The translations under genes were made by a program, and so were the position numbers. Source: Notospermus geniculatus (taxonomy: Eukaryota; Nemertea; Pilidiophora; Heteronemertea; Lineidae). Taken from it: a DNA stretch of 64,000 nucleotides. This document shows positions 33,590 through 44,255 of the stretch, piece by piece; positions within the stretch are counted from its first letter, which is position 1; each line of letters begins with the position of its first letter. The notes beneath the pieces were generated by a model that searched no databases, was not told the DNA's origin, and was given only the letters and a program-made list of their open reading frames with translations. The stretch spans positions 439,177 to 503,176 of the forward strand of contig NMRB01000038.1 in assembly GCA_002633025.1 (NCBI GenBank). Direction: 5' to 3'.

Positions 33590-34032
33590 AAACATCTCAC
33601 TGTTCCATTCATGTCATTATTTGAATTATGCCACATCTGATAATTATTAAACATCTCAGTGAGATATTTAATAATCATCAGATGTGGCATAATTCGAATT
33701 AAGCAACATCAGATGATTATTAAACATCTCGAGATGTTTATTAAACATCTCAGTGAGATATTTAATAATCATCAGATGTAGCATAATTCGAATTAAGCAA
33801 CATCAGATGATTATTAAACATCTCGAGATGTTTATTAAATATCTCAGTGAGATGTTTAATAATCATCAGATGTGGCATAATTCGAATTAAGCAACATCAG
33901 ATGATTATTAAACATCTCGAGATGTTTATTAAACATCTCAGTGAGATGTTTAATAATCATCAGATGTTGCATAATTCGAATTAAGCAACATCAGATGATT
34001 ATTAAACATCTCGAGATGTTTATTAAATATCT
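33590..34032. repeat. 94-bp palindromic satellite array (right)
   Basis: Same unit as 30393-30864 in inverse orientation, four or more units, cut off by the assembly gap at 34033. Confidence 0.75.
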
Positions 34033-34107
34033 NNNNNNNNNNNNNNNNNNNNNNNNNNNNNNNNNNNNNNNNNNNNNNNNNNNNNNNNNNNNNNNNNNNN
34101 NNNNNNN
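34033..34107. other. Assembly gap (75 N)
   Basis: The run of N directly follows the palindromic satellite and precedes a G run. Such a structure is hard to assemble, so gap length and neighbouring copy number are unreliable. Confidence 0.95.
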
Positions 34108-34168
34108 GGGGGGGGGGTAGTGAGGGGTAATTTCGTGGTGGTGACCATGTCTATTTACGATCATTTAC

Positions 34169-34345
34169 CTTGCAAAGACCTCTGTAGTTTCTGTTGCTGC
34201 TGTATTTGCACGTATCGATGATGCGATGGACGGGCGTACGGATCAGCCAAATATTCCTGTGGGTCGTTCTCTTCAGAACTTGGCCAGATATGATCTGTTT
34301 GCTGTTTACGCTTGTTCCGTTCGTAATCTTCGCCGATGTTCATTG
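34169..34345 (-). CDS. Host gene 1, internal exon
   Basis: A ttgctttccag acceptor (AG at 34347-34346) and a GTAAAT donor bound 177 bases, phase 1 at both ends. It encodes MNIGEDYERNKRKQQTDHIW, then PSSEENDPQEYLADPYARP and a glutamine-rich end (VQIQQQQKLQRSLQ). Hydrophilic and probably disordered. It connects in frame with the exons at 34750 and 21550. Confidence 0.72.
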
Positions 34346-34749
34346 CTGGAAAGCAAATTTTACTGTGAGTTACCGTAAGTGTGGTGACAAGACAAGGCCT
34401 TCTTTTACGACCTAGATCTTCTAAAGCAAACTTTGAAATGCCTATTTGGGACCTTGTCAAAATAGTTCGATTGGGTCGCAGATTAACCACGTACAGAATT
34501 CATATAAATGACGGTCCTTATGAATCTCAATCGGACGAAGCGTATGAAATTATTCATAAAATGGAAGTTCCGCCTGTGTGTAATGATAACATAAATTGGT
34601 TAAGTCACGTCTATTGCGGTACTTTACAGTACTGTGATTTACCAATTGATTGATACTCAGTATCAGCAGAAGCTGTTATCGTTCACACAATATATCAGTC
34701 ACCAGAATTAAGTATATACTTGGCGAAACCTCGTCCCAGTCTAGCTTAC
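34346..34749 (-). other. Host gene 1 intron (404 bp)
   Basis: Bounded by GTAAGC and gctttccag on the minus strand. Open frames on the plus strand inside it have no family resemblance. Confidence 0.55.
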
Positions 34750-35037
34750 CTCCAGTCATTCTCTGACCATAGCCAGCTTCAAAATCACTGCGTTTCATTG
34801 AGGGCACACTGGCCATTTCCTTGCGTGACGTGGTTTGCCATCCATGTTGCCATCCTCCCTGTGGCTGCTGTGGAATGACTCCCTGAGCGCCTTGACGGTT
34901 TACCCCTGGCTGCTGACCTATTCGTGAAGTTCCTTCTCGTGGGAAAGGGTCTGGCATTCCTAGGCCCCGTGGTTGACCTGGGGCATTCTGCTGCCCCAGG
35001 TGCATCAGGTCGTTATCTACATCCATCGGGTTCGATC
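34750..35037 (-). CDS. Host gene 1, first exon seen in this window
   Basis: A ctttcaacaccag acceptor and a GTAAGC donor bound 288 bases, phase 1 at both ends. It encodes SNPMDVDNDLMHLGQQNAPG and continues rich in Gly, Gln and Pro to KRSDFEAGYGQRMTG. Low complexity suggests a disordered region. Because it starts mid-codon after an acceptor, earlier exons must lie at higher coordinates, but none could be identified with confidence. Together with the five downstream exons the frame is open for 367 codons including the stop. Confidence 0.7.
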
Positions 35038-35599
35038 CTGGTGTTGAAAGGGGAGACATATTATCATACTTTATTTCTTTCAAGCGGCAACTACAAACGG
35101 ACTACAGCACTTCACATCTCATTGCTCTGCTGTATGAATTATACAAATAACCTGACTGCATTCTTGGGGTTAGCTATATATGCATTCGCATGTGCTGAGT
35201 TTCAGGTCCCCCCAAACTCTCCGACGTCACGACGACACGTGCACAACAGAGCATATTTTTCAATGACGTCATCGAGGCGTCATGGTGACGTGACGGCCAG
35301 AAAAATGCATATATAGCTACTTTAATATAGCACGATAATTCAGCCCTTTTGTGGGGCATTTTATCTAACCAAGAAATGACAATTCATTCATTGAAATGAC
35401 GAAGATTACCTAAAATGAAAATGAACTAAGGGAGGGGGGGGGGCAGTGCTTCTGTTTCGACAGCCACTCATCGGTCACTCACTGCGGTCTCGGGCTTTCA
35501 AGGCCGGAGAAAATCAACTCGACGTGCAATCCGGGTGACTCGGATCGCCCACTCGGGCAGTTTTATTTTTATATCACACACCACAACCATGATGAAAAG
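35038..35599. other. Intron or flank, no feature seen
   Basis: No coding signal and no inverted repeat. A G run at about 35435 is low complexity. Confidence 0.35.
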
Positions 35600-36375
35600 G
35601 GCTTACTGGAATTCGCGCAAAATCAAAATGCGCAATGGGAAAATGCGCAACAGAATTAACTTCGATCCAGGCTTTCCTGCGCGTCGGGTAGCATTGTATG
35701 GGTAGCTTGGCCGCGAGTTTTTGGATTCCCAGAAGGGCCCATGCAATATGTTGAGACGCACTCTGATGTGTGGATCGATAAATCGTACAGCGAAGCGGCT
35801 GACTTCAGCGAGTATAATGGTTGGGCCTACGACATGTACGACGTCAGTAAACTTGTTTGTGTGAATGAATGAAAAATATGAAAAATCCCCTACCAAAAAC
35901 AAAAGCAGATAGGAAGGACTGTGGTCCCAACAAGGGGGCTTGGCGGTTCCCTGAGCGTGATTATTGAGTTCATTCACACTGATGCGTAATACTCCATAAG
36001 TTTGAACCTTGCCCGCTGCACATGATCAAGTTTTTCATCCATTTTTTTCTCTCGAAATTCCAGGCCTATTTAGGCTTCAGTGTATAAACCCGCCTGTAGG
36101 CCATTATTGAGCATATTCAGAAAATTGGATGAAAAATTTGATTGTGTTCCTTTACAGCGGGCATTGCCAAAAGTAATTGGACTGAAACGCGTGACCGTAT
36201 GCATAAGCATTCAAGAGTGATGATCACGTCTCGTGTCCGTGGGACATGAATCGTGATTGGCGAGATTCGAACGGAAGTCTATTATTCTTTTAATGGTGTG
36301 TTTTTAAATAATGATACCTCCCCTTTGCGCATTTTCCCATTGCGCATTTTGATTTTGCTCTAATTCCAGTAAGCC
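35600..36375. mobile_element. hAT-type MITE with 8-bp duplication
   Basis: GGCTTACTGGAATT plus a run of about 49 bp (AAATCAAAATGCGCAATGGG) is mirrored at the right end. The flanks GATGAAAA (35591-35598) and GATGAAAA (36376-36383) are an 8-bp direct repeat, the size made by hAT transposases. A second MITE (36011-36162) is inserted inside it. No transposase remnant. Confidence 0.75.
36011..36162. mobile_element. Short MITE with GCCCGCTG ends (small form)
   Basis: GCCCGCTGCACATGATCAAG followed by TTTTTCATCCA is mirrored by TGGATGAAAAA and CAGCGGGC. The same tips bound a 1.4-kb element at 54671-56062, so this is an internal-deletion form of that family. Confidence 0.7.
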
Positions 36376-38329
36376 GATGAAAAAAACATTGTGCCACATT
36401 TTTTGCAAGAAAAAGTTTGAAAAAAATGTGATCGTGACGTCATGTCGCGCCATATGACGTTGCTGCCAGGCCTAGTTTCTTCGCTACTCAGCGTCATAAG
36501 ATGTGCCAAGATGACGTCACGTCACTGTTGGAAAGGGATTTCCCGAGGGCGATCCGGGCGGTCAGTCTGACTGCAGCCTCGTTCCCAGTCGTCGCGCACC
36601 TGCGCATCTCACAGGGTGGGATGCTTCGTCTGCTTCTTCGTAGCGGAGAGGACGACCTACCCAAATATCGCGAGATCTCGCAGCGGAGGGCGACGGGAAC
36701 CAGGCTGGTCTGACCGGTCAATCCGTGCCCAGATCGACCTGATTGCATGGCAGATCGCCCTCCGTGAAAGGGGAATCCCCGTCACCCATTTTTTTGCTTT
36801 TTTTCGTTTAGTCGTTGGTATTTTTGTGAGTTTGACACTCATGGATGTAATGCTGGGGAATAACTATCTGCACATAATCAAGAACTTTCTATTCAAATGT
36901 CCCATTTGGCGACAGAGCTATAAATAGCGTCCTGGTGCTATTTAAAGAATCGCGACGTCACACACAGACAGTGGCTAGTCCATTTCCACGCAGAGGAAAT
37001 AGACCTCAGTAACTGCAAGCATTTTACATTGTTATGAAAATCAATAGGAGAACGTGCATGAATAGCAGTAACGCCTGCCAATGTAAAATGACACAGAAAT
37101 CGCCTGTTGTGGAATTCCTCGGTGAGTTCGCGCATGCGCAAAGTCCTCAACATGACAAACATGTCAAAATGTTTAAACAAAAAAGGCAGCCAATCTGATT
37201 GACCGATCACAACAGGGATAAGCTGATTTGATTTTTGAATATCACACCTTATGGATGGCGTTTTTACCGGCTGCATTTCTATCATAGGAAACATATGGCA
37301 GGCTGATATTGTTGGGAAACCCCTGTTCTGTGGAGCGAATTGACCTCTGTTTCCATTTATTTCGGTGGTGTTGTCTCAACAAATATCTTCATTGGCAAGA
37401 AAACTATTTACCCCACGGCCTTCTATGACGGCCCACTGAATTCTAAAGGCTTTATACTAGATATTGGGAATTTTACCCATCGTTTTCATGCAGCGAGTTT
37501 ACTTCCAAGGAGCATTTTATGCGCTAAAGACGGTCCTAAAAGTCAGTTAATGCATTGGGACAGCGCCGCCTGTCGTCGATTTGGGGCGTAATGAGACAAA
37601 TTTCTTGATATGAAGTAGTCATAACGTGAAACTTTGATTGTGTTTTGTCGGAAATATTGGCATTTTTATGAAACGTCACGGTCGATGACGTCATCATGGG
37701 TGTGTGATAAATGACAAATCCCCCTGGGGTGGAAGTCTGTAGAGGGGGAAGCGGATGACGCAGTACCCCAGGTGGGCTTGGGTGTGGCGTGGTGGTATAC
37801 CCTGGACATGTTGAGGTATTTGCAACCCGCCTGCCACTTTTCTGATTGTTTTCCTGGAACTTTCAGACTGTCCGATGTCTCACTTGGTCCGCGGTCCAGA
37901 CTGAGACTACTACTGATGATAAAATGCTCGGTTTTAACACTGCGATCTTTCAGCCAACTGCTACCGAGTGGGTACATCTATTTCTGTGTACATCAGGTCG
38001 TACTTGTCAGATTTTTCCAGACTGGCTTACCTCCCGGATCCTGGACGCTTTCACCTTGTCCCATCATCCTAACAGTAACAGTCTGTCTTCTGCTCATCTT
38101 TCGCCTTGAAAATAGAGTGAACCTTATGGGTGGATTCTATTGGTAATTGGTCTTCTCAGAGGAACGCCAGTGAAGCCGGTAGCATTAGACGATAATGCGA
38201 CGCATTCTTACATTTCTTATGCTCAACCACAAAATAACACAAAATGCAGTTCTTTGCATGGGCCAGAGTGGTTGAGTGAGAATGCGTCACCATGGACCAT
38301 TTCACCGAAGGACACCGAAACCTCACACT
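36376..38329. other. Anonymous stretch
   Basis: No gene supported. Two CpG-rich islands with ATGACGTCA-type sites (36430-36720, 37680-37700) could be promoters. A minus-strand open stretch at 37700-37977 begins right after an in-frame stop and is serine-rich, but has no homology and no clear donor to join the exon at 35037, so I do not call it. Confidence 0.35.
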
Positions 38330-38516
38330 TATGGCAAGCCGTTTGTACACTAATGACAAAAACTAGGACTTTGTCTCATAAACTGAGTTTTTGTCANCTG
38401 AGTTTTTGTCTCATAAACTGAGTTTTTGTTAACAAAAACTGAGTTTATGAGACAAAAACTCAGTTTATGAGACAAAATCCTAGTTTTTGTCATTAATGTA
38501 CAAACGGCTTGCCATA
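38330..38516. repeat. 187-base near-perfect palindrome
   Basis: The left arm starts TATGGCAAGCCGTTTGTACA and the right arm ends with its inverse. The centre is around GTTAAC at 38428-38433. The arms contain repeated AAACTGAGTTTTTGTC units. One N (38396) lies in the left arm. Confidence 0.8.
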
Positions 38517-38605
38517 CACCCTAAGTGCTCCACAGGACATACATGATAGGTGTGGTTAGCAAGTGTCCTCTGGAATTTCGACTTTGAAAGGAAAGAATAA
38601 GAATA

Positions 38606-38854
38606 GACAAGTTGCGATATTAGCGGCCGCCATGTTTTTTATCGACTTTTTGACATTGCTTGGGTTTTTCAATGGGATTTTACACTGTCAGAGGCGTTCA
38701 AAGAAAGAAAGGTCATACAGTAAGCTACTAGAATTACATAAAGATATTTCAGCAAGCAAGCAGCTAATAAAATATATTCGAATTACATTTGAAAAAGTTC
38801 GAAAATTCGGCCAAGTCGTTAAAAAAAATGGCGGCCGCTAATTTCGCAACCTGT
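38606..38854 (+). mobile_element. 249-bp MITE with GCGGCCGC-containing inverted repeats (copy 2)
   Basis: TA-flanked (38604-38605, 38855-38856), about 96 percent identical by eye to the copy at 11619-11866 but in the opposite orientation. The tips are GACAAGTTGCGATATTAGCG and, inverted, GACAGGTTGCGAAATTAGCG. Confidence 0.85.
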
Positions 38855-38925
38855 CTATTATGTGAACCTTGCAACCCATGTCTTTTGGTGAAGAGGCCCA
38901 TTGGCGTAGACTGCCTGATCAGTGG

Positions 38926-38926
<1 letters not shown>

Positions 38927-38972
<46 letters not shown>
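38927..38972. repeat. (TAA)n microsatellite, LINE tail
   Basis: About 15 TAA units. Read on the minus strand it is the (ATT)n tail directly following the 3' UTR of the adjacent LINE. Confidence 0.85.
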
Positions 38973-38974
<2 letters not shown>

Positions 38975-39930
38975 ATTTTATATAGCGTAAAACCATTACA
39001 AATGTTCTAAAACGCTTCACATGAGAATGATTAAATTAAGAATAGGCCTAAGACAATCGATAATATAGAACAATAGATAAGACAATAGCTAAAACATTAT
39101 TCAATTCCCTTAAAAGCTGTTTGAAACAGGTATGTTTTCAGCGATCTCTTAAAACTGTCCAGGGATTGTGACAAGCGAATTGAAGAAGGAAGTTCATTCC
39201 ATAGCCTTGGTCCTGCCACCGAGAAAGCTCGCTCGGCGACAATGCTTGCTCTAGTGAATGGGACCAGTAGCTGTAGTTGGTCAGAAGAGCGAAGTCGTCT
39301 TGGAGATTCCCGAACCTTCACGAGCTCACTCAGGTTGGCAGGAGCAAGACCATGAATGCACTTGAAAACAAGAACTAAAGTCTTGAATTCAACACGTTTG
39401 TCAACCGGAAGCCAGTGAAGATCATGGAGCACTGGTGTTATATGATCATATTTCCTTCTGCCTGATACTATCCTAGCAGCAGTGTTCTGGATACGCTGAA
39501 GTTGCTGAACTTGTGATTTGGGTAAACCGAGAAACAAAGAGTTGCAGTAATCTAAGTGGGAAGTCACAAAAGAATGTACCAATTGTTGTAAGGATGACTG
39601 TGTAAAGAAAGGTCTAAGTTTACCAAGGTTCCTGAGATGAAAATACGACTTCCTACACACCTGATTAACATGTGCTTGCAAAGATAGAGTCGAATCAAAA
39701 ATGACACCAATATTTCGTGCAGACTCAGATACCGGAACTGCGCATTCACCAATCTGAACTTGAGTGACAGGAATGCTGAAGGCAAGTCGCCGCGATGATA
39801 TGACCAAGCATTCTGTCTTTTCATCATTCATTTTTAACCTATGCATGACCATCCATTTTCTCACAAGAGTGACACATGTTTCCATACAGGATACAGGACT
39901 ATAGACCACTGCATAAGGATCAGGTCGAGC
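38973..39930 (-). pseudogene. 5'-truncated LINE: ORF2 C-terminus and 3' UTR
   Basis: The minus-strand frame 39097-39930 reads LKMNDEKTECLVISSRR, NIGVIFDSTLSLQAHV, FVTSHLDYCNSLFLGLP, LQRIQNTAARIVSG, LHDLHWLPVDKRVEFK and AGPRLWNELPSSIR. This is the conserved region downstream of the reverse transcriptase catalytic motif in CR1/L2-type LINEs. The frame is intact for about 280 codons, so the insertion is fairly young. The catalytic FADD block and everything 5' are absent, a typical truncated insertion. The 3' UTR (38973-39096) ends in (ATT)n. It is a different family from the LINE at 2222. Confidence 0.85.
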
Positions 39931-40432
39931 GTGGGGAGGAGGGGGGTTGAACCATTTCAATACCGTACACGTATAACTAACCCCACTACGGAGTTTACAA
40001 TACGGCGTGTACGTAAAGTAAGCTTACTTGAGGAAAGTGAGTTTCCTACCTGCCAGATTGTTGCAATCGTCCTCAAACTTCAGACTTTTAGTACCGGTAA
40101 CGAAAGAGAAAAACGAGAACGTAGCAAAGAGAAACACGAGTGAATGGCAACTGTCCGCAAAATACTGAACTGGACACAATTCTGACTGCCACCAGGTGCC
40201 ACCACCTGGAAATCTTGTTTCGTTTTCCTCGTATTGAGCTTGGCATGTAATGGGATTTCCCCGCGTGTAATAACGATGCGGAATGTTATTGGTCAAAACC
40301 CGCCATGTGGAAACCACTGGGAATCACCCATTGAAACGAAACGAACAAAATGAAAGCAGATAATATAGGCCTATTGATCGCCTTTTCTATAGGCTTTTCT
40401 ATGTTCACCTGGCTTCCCTGTTAGTGTAGGCC
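39931..40432. other. Anonymous stretch
   Basis: No exon, RNA gene or inverted repeat recognised. Confidence 0.35.
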
Positions 40433-40590
40433 TAAAGGGGTCCATCCACGTACAATATTATTGCACAATATGGGGCCCAAAATGGGTGACATGTGTTTCT
40501 GGCATAATGGATGGGAGAAAGATTGGCAGTAATATTTCCCATTTTGATCCTCATATTGTGCAATATATTGTACCGTGTAAAAACCGCTTA
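40433..40590. mobile_element. Imperfect MITE, about 158 bp
   Basis: AAAGGGG...CACGTACAATATTATTGCAC at the left is mirrored by GTGCAATATATTGTACCGTG...CGCTT at the right, with TA next to both tips. Confidence 0.5.
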
Positions 40591-42085
40591 AAGGTGCATC
40601 TCCACGTGACAGTTTTCTCTTTCCAAAATCGGGGTCCATTGCACAATTTAATGCCCACTTCTGATTAGACTGGTACCCCGTCTTCTGGGCAGCTTGCATT
40701 CGAAGATCAGTGAAACCAAATGATCTGAGCCGGAATTCCGGCTAGTGACGTCATTCTACAGCCCCAAGAGCAATAGACCGACGCAGAACTAAATATAGAT
40801 CAGCGGGCGCCATGATGGTTTTATGCATTTACTTGCGTCTGTCCTAGTATTTTCAGGACAGTGTTCGGTGTAACTTCTGATTGAAACATTTTTGCATCAG
40901 TCCTTCTTGTTACCTGACGGCTGACGGGGGATGGAGTACCTGAAAATGCAACAGCGTGGAAGCAGGGGGGGGGGGGGGNGTCGGAATTCTCTAGACTGGA
41001 AGCCCGCCGTTACTGTTTTACGGATTGAGATTGACAAATGATGTAAGAACGGGTAGGGTCTGTGCTGTTCTCGAATGTGATTGGTCATAGGTAACGCACG
41101 TGCAGAGGTCGGTCTATTTTTAACTCTGGGAAACCCCTCTTCTGATTGGTCATTTTTGCCAAGGACAAAGGTCGTACGTGTTAAACCATATACTCATGAA
41201 TAATTAATTACTAGCCGGCAAGTATGGCGGATACTACTGGTCCTTCCATTCACACTATTGGGAGGATCAGGAACTAGTCTAGGAATTCTCCAAACTTGCC
41301 CACTTCATGATCTTTGGTGTACACTCAACGATGGGAAAACCCTCGAAAAGAAAAGTGAGTGAAACAAAGAGTCAGCCGTCGAATCAAAAAGGTCAACATA
41401 TCAACCACTTTACCTCTGGACTTTTGGGCTTTGTGAAATACTCAGGTTATTTTTTGGTAAAAACAAAATACGTCTTTGTCGCGCCTGCCTCAATCAATAC
41501 GAATACCACTTCAAAGTATTTTGAAACAGATTGTAGCGTGTCACATTAATTTCCTGGTTGGAAAATCCCAGACATGTGTTCTGCCCAGATGTCGCCACCG
41601 TCGCTCGCCACAAAATCAAACTACTTCATTGATGCCTTGAGCTTGGCCGGTCTTTCGATTTTTGGACAAATCCTCTAAAAAATGGCCGAGTGGTACCGAC
41701 TAGATAACTTCCATTGCCCGGCAGAAGGATGTTCAAGGTATGTGTTTTAGTTTATTTAGTAGATCTACATATGCCTAATGTAGTGAATGACCAAAAATAT
41801 GACCAATGATGTATGAATGAACGAACTGTCAAAATCTGAAGTAAGACGGAGCCTTTTAGCCCGAGTCCCCATTGAGTGTTCTCTCCTGTCGTTTTTCCCT
41901 ATTCCTTGTTCCCTAGGCCTAGTGACGGCATATAGAGAATGAACCATGTCCAGTTGACGATGCCATTGGCTGTACCATGCCTTGTGCACCCCATAGCTAC
42001 CAAATCCCGGGTGCCAAATGGACTGGAAATGAATGGAGGGCAGGTCATAAGGGAACGTCATGAGTACCCAAGTGCTTAATGCGCT
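40591..42085. other. Anonymous stretch with a dispersed repeat copy
   Basis: 41875-42080 is the second copy of the repeat at 16665-16835. A possible short first exon at 41692-41737 (MAEWYRLDNFHCPAEGCS then GTATGT) is open and has a CxxxxC start, but no partner exon was found. An N at 40979 lies in a G run. Confidence 0.35.
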
Positions 42086-42520
42086 GGGCCAATCTCGTAA
42101 AATCTGTACGACGGCATGTTCCACGCTAGAAATAAGTTATGTAATCCTTGGAGATTAAAATGCCTCTGCACCCTACACAAGTGTACCAAGACCTTGTTGG
42201 GAAACCACATTTCACTCCGCTCCATTAATCTGTCTGGCTTACAGAATGCAAAAACATGCTCAAAATGTCTCACCCGTGACATTTCCAACCCATGGTTACC
42301 TAGAAAAGTGCCCGAAAAGAACAAGAAAGCAGGGTTTGATTGTAACTTCTGGCCAGTTTTTAGATACATTGGTGTCCTTTCTTGCCGAAGATGATGGATA
42401 TGTGTCCGCTCCTGACTGCTAATCAAATAAATGTCAATGTGTCAACAAATTGTCTAAAATCTGTCCCACCCGTTACGCTCAAATTTTCTCCGTGAAAGAG
42501 GAGAGACTCCTGCCCAACCG

Positions 42521-42811
42521 TACACTCCTCTCGCAGTGTTTTGTTTCGCTCCGTATCTACGCTTCACAAACCACTGCTTCAAATGGCCGGTATTCTGCCG
42601 ATTTACCGCCAGATGGCACCACTACTGATCAACCAATCAGCGCCCGCCATTAGAATGCAACTGAGCAAAATCCTGAAACACTTTCTCCAGCGCGGCAGCG
42701 GGACCAGTAGTGGTGCCATCTGGCGGTAAATCGGCAGAATACCGGCCATTCGAAGCAGTGGTTCGTGAAGCGTCGGTACGGAGCGAAACAAAACACTGCG
42801 AGAGGAGTGTA
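42521..42811. mobile_element. Mutator-like MITE with long inverted repeats and 9-bp duplication
   Basis: Arms of about 105 bp (TACACTCCTCTCGCAGTGTT and its inverse at the tips, TTTACCGCCAGATGGCACCA further in) leave only about 80 bases between them. GCCCAACCG flanks both ends. Long inverted repeats with a 9-bp duplication are the Mutator pattern. Non-coding. Confidence 0.75.
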
Positions 42812-43271
42812 GCCCAACCGTAACATCATTGGACTCATTGAGAACTCTACTAAGTATTTCAATGCAAGTTAGTAGGCTAAAGTAAGTAGGTGAACTGGGG
42901 AGGAGCCAAATGTGACTGAAATCTGTAAACGTAAAATGGGTTGTCCCACCCGTGACGGTCAATTTTCTCCTGAGATAGGCATTAGATGGAGGAAATTCAT
43001 ACTGCAGTGGGTTTGGCAGTCTCCACCCTACAGACATATGACAGAAACTTCGACCCGTGAATAAAGGTATTCTGCTACGGGAACAAAATACAGTAAAATC
43101 ACCTTTTATTGGTGGTGCTCATAATTTCTGTACAACCTGGATTTGATGGTATTTGAGGGCCAGAATGGGGGTATTATGTGTGGTTAAGTTTGATTGAATT
43201 GTGTGATCAGTGAAGCAGGCACAGAATGGCCATTCACAGATGTTGATTTCGAAGTCAACATTTTGGACCCT

Positions 43272-43806
43272 GGGTTCAATTCATACTTGCTCGCGCACCG
43301 TCAAGTGCGTGAAACTGATCGCAGGTTTCCAAGGCGTGAATGTGCACACACATTGAAATTGATCATAGTCGGCGTAAAATCCGGACGGAGTATGAACCAG
43401 CCCTTAAAGGTGCTGACAGACTGGTCCGTATGCGGTCCGAAAGCGATGCGTTTTGTATTGTTCTTTCACACCTCTATGCACTTGGGTGCGCCTACAACAA
43501 AAGAAATCATGCTGTATACGGACCAGTCTGTCACCGCCTTTAGGCGGTGACAGACTAGCACGTACGCGACGCACGCGCAGCACTTTTCTTTTGTTATTTC
43601 ACAGCAGAGTACACCTACAACAAAAGAAAAGTGCTGCGTGCGTGTCGCGTACGCGCCAGTCTGTCACCGGCCTTAAGGCCACCGGCCACTTGTGCGTTTG
43701 ACGCTCCGTCATGCGTCAAATCTTTTGTTATTTTCCGCCGCTCTGCTTCCAAATAATGAGAAAATCGCATGACGGAGCGTCAAACGCACAAGTGGCCGGT
43801 GGCCTT
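43272..43806. mobile_element. Train of four MITEs joined at TA
   Basis: In order: family D (43272-43404, tips GGGTTCAATTCATACT), family A (43407-43541, tips AAGGTGCTGACAGACTGG), family B (43544-43673, tips GGCGGTGACAGACTAGC) and family C (43676-43806, tips AGGCCACCGGCCACTTG). Each is an inverted-repeat unit of 130-135 bp, and neighbours are separated by a single TA. A and B share their outer 16 bases. All are non-coding. Confidence 0.75.
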
Positions 43807-44054
43807 TAGTGTGCCTGACGTAAGCCAAGGTGGGCCTACTTCATGTTGGTATTGACCCTTCCAATTTGGAAGGTACTTTCTAACCGAAAATGCCTCTGCA
43901 TATACACCGCCTTCTCTTGACCTCCCTCCTGATCCTCTGTATCGGAGGGATGGACCCAGAAAACGATGAGAATGAGCCACATGGAAACAACAAAATACTC
44001 AAGTTGATGGTGCCTGTGGCCGAATATCCTTAATGTCTGTTTTGGTCATCATAA

Positions 44055-44255
44055 GTCGTGCATGGATGGAATGATCTCCTTCCAGCATCAGCAGCAAAGG
44101 CATTTCAGGTGGCTGGATTAACACCCGATGAAAATGGTCAATTCCGCAACATTGCTGACCTTCAGAATCCTCAACCTCCAGCTGAAGACGAGGACAACAA
44201 TGACGATGATGATTTTGAATTTCAGGACAATGCATCAGATGACGACTTTGATTGA
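44055..44255 (+). pseudogene. Transposase C-terminal tail remnant (pogo-like)
   Basis: The frame reads HGWNDLLPASAAKAFQVAGL, then TPDENGQ and an acidic end (EDEDNNDDDDFEF, ASDDDFD) before a stop. WNxLxxxxxxxxFxxxGL followed by an acidic tail is typical of pogo/Tigger/jerky-type DDE_1 proteins. The catalytic part is missing and a stop lies just upstream (44052). Confidence 0.5.

Larger units (their letters stand above)
30393..34032. repeat. 3.6-kb palindromic region with satellite-bearing arms
   Basis: The left arm (30393-31280) and right arm (33190-34032) are inverted copies. Both contain 94-bp satellite units, then GTAGGAGCATTGGATCCGTA or its inverse, and a G/C-rich tract with GGTGGGTGGGTTGGGTTACT. 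Further in, 31770-31930 and 32605-32790 are also mutually inverted (ACTATACCCTGGGTATAGTT). The centre has a 169-bp tandem pair. No transposase was seen. The right end is hidden by an assembly gap. It may be a giant fold-back element or a palindromic duplication. Confidence 0.7.

Noticed and set aside
30393-34032. Regular 94-bp units resembling a CRISPR-like repeat/spacer array.
   Set aside because: The whole unit repeats, with no unique spacers, and the context is eukaryotic. It is a palindromic satellite.
34381-34653. Plus-strand open frame of 90 codons as a gene.
   Set aside because: It lies entirely inside a 404-bp intron of host gene 1 and has no recognisable domain.
37666-37977. Possible upstream exon of host gene 1.
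   Set aside because: Open and serine-rich, but no good donor in the phase needed to join the exon at 35037 and no homology.
41692-41737. Possible first exon (MAEWYRLDNFHCPAEGCS followed by GTATGT).
   Set aside because: No partner exon in compatible phase was found. A 15-codon open stretch plus a donor word is expected by chance.
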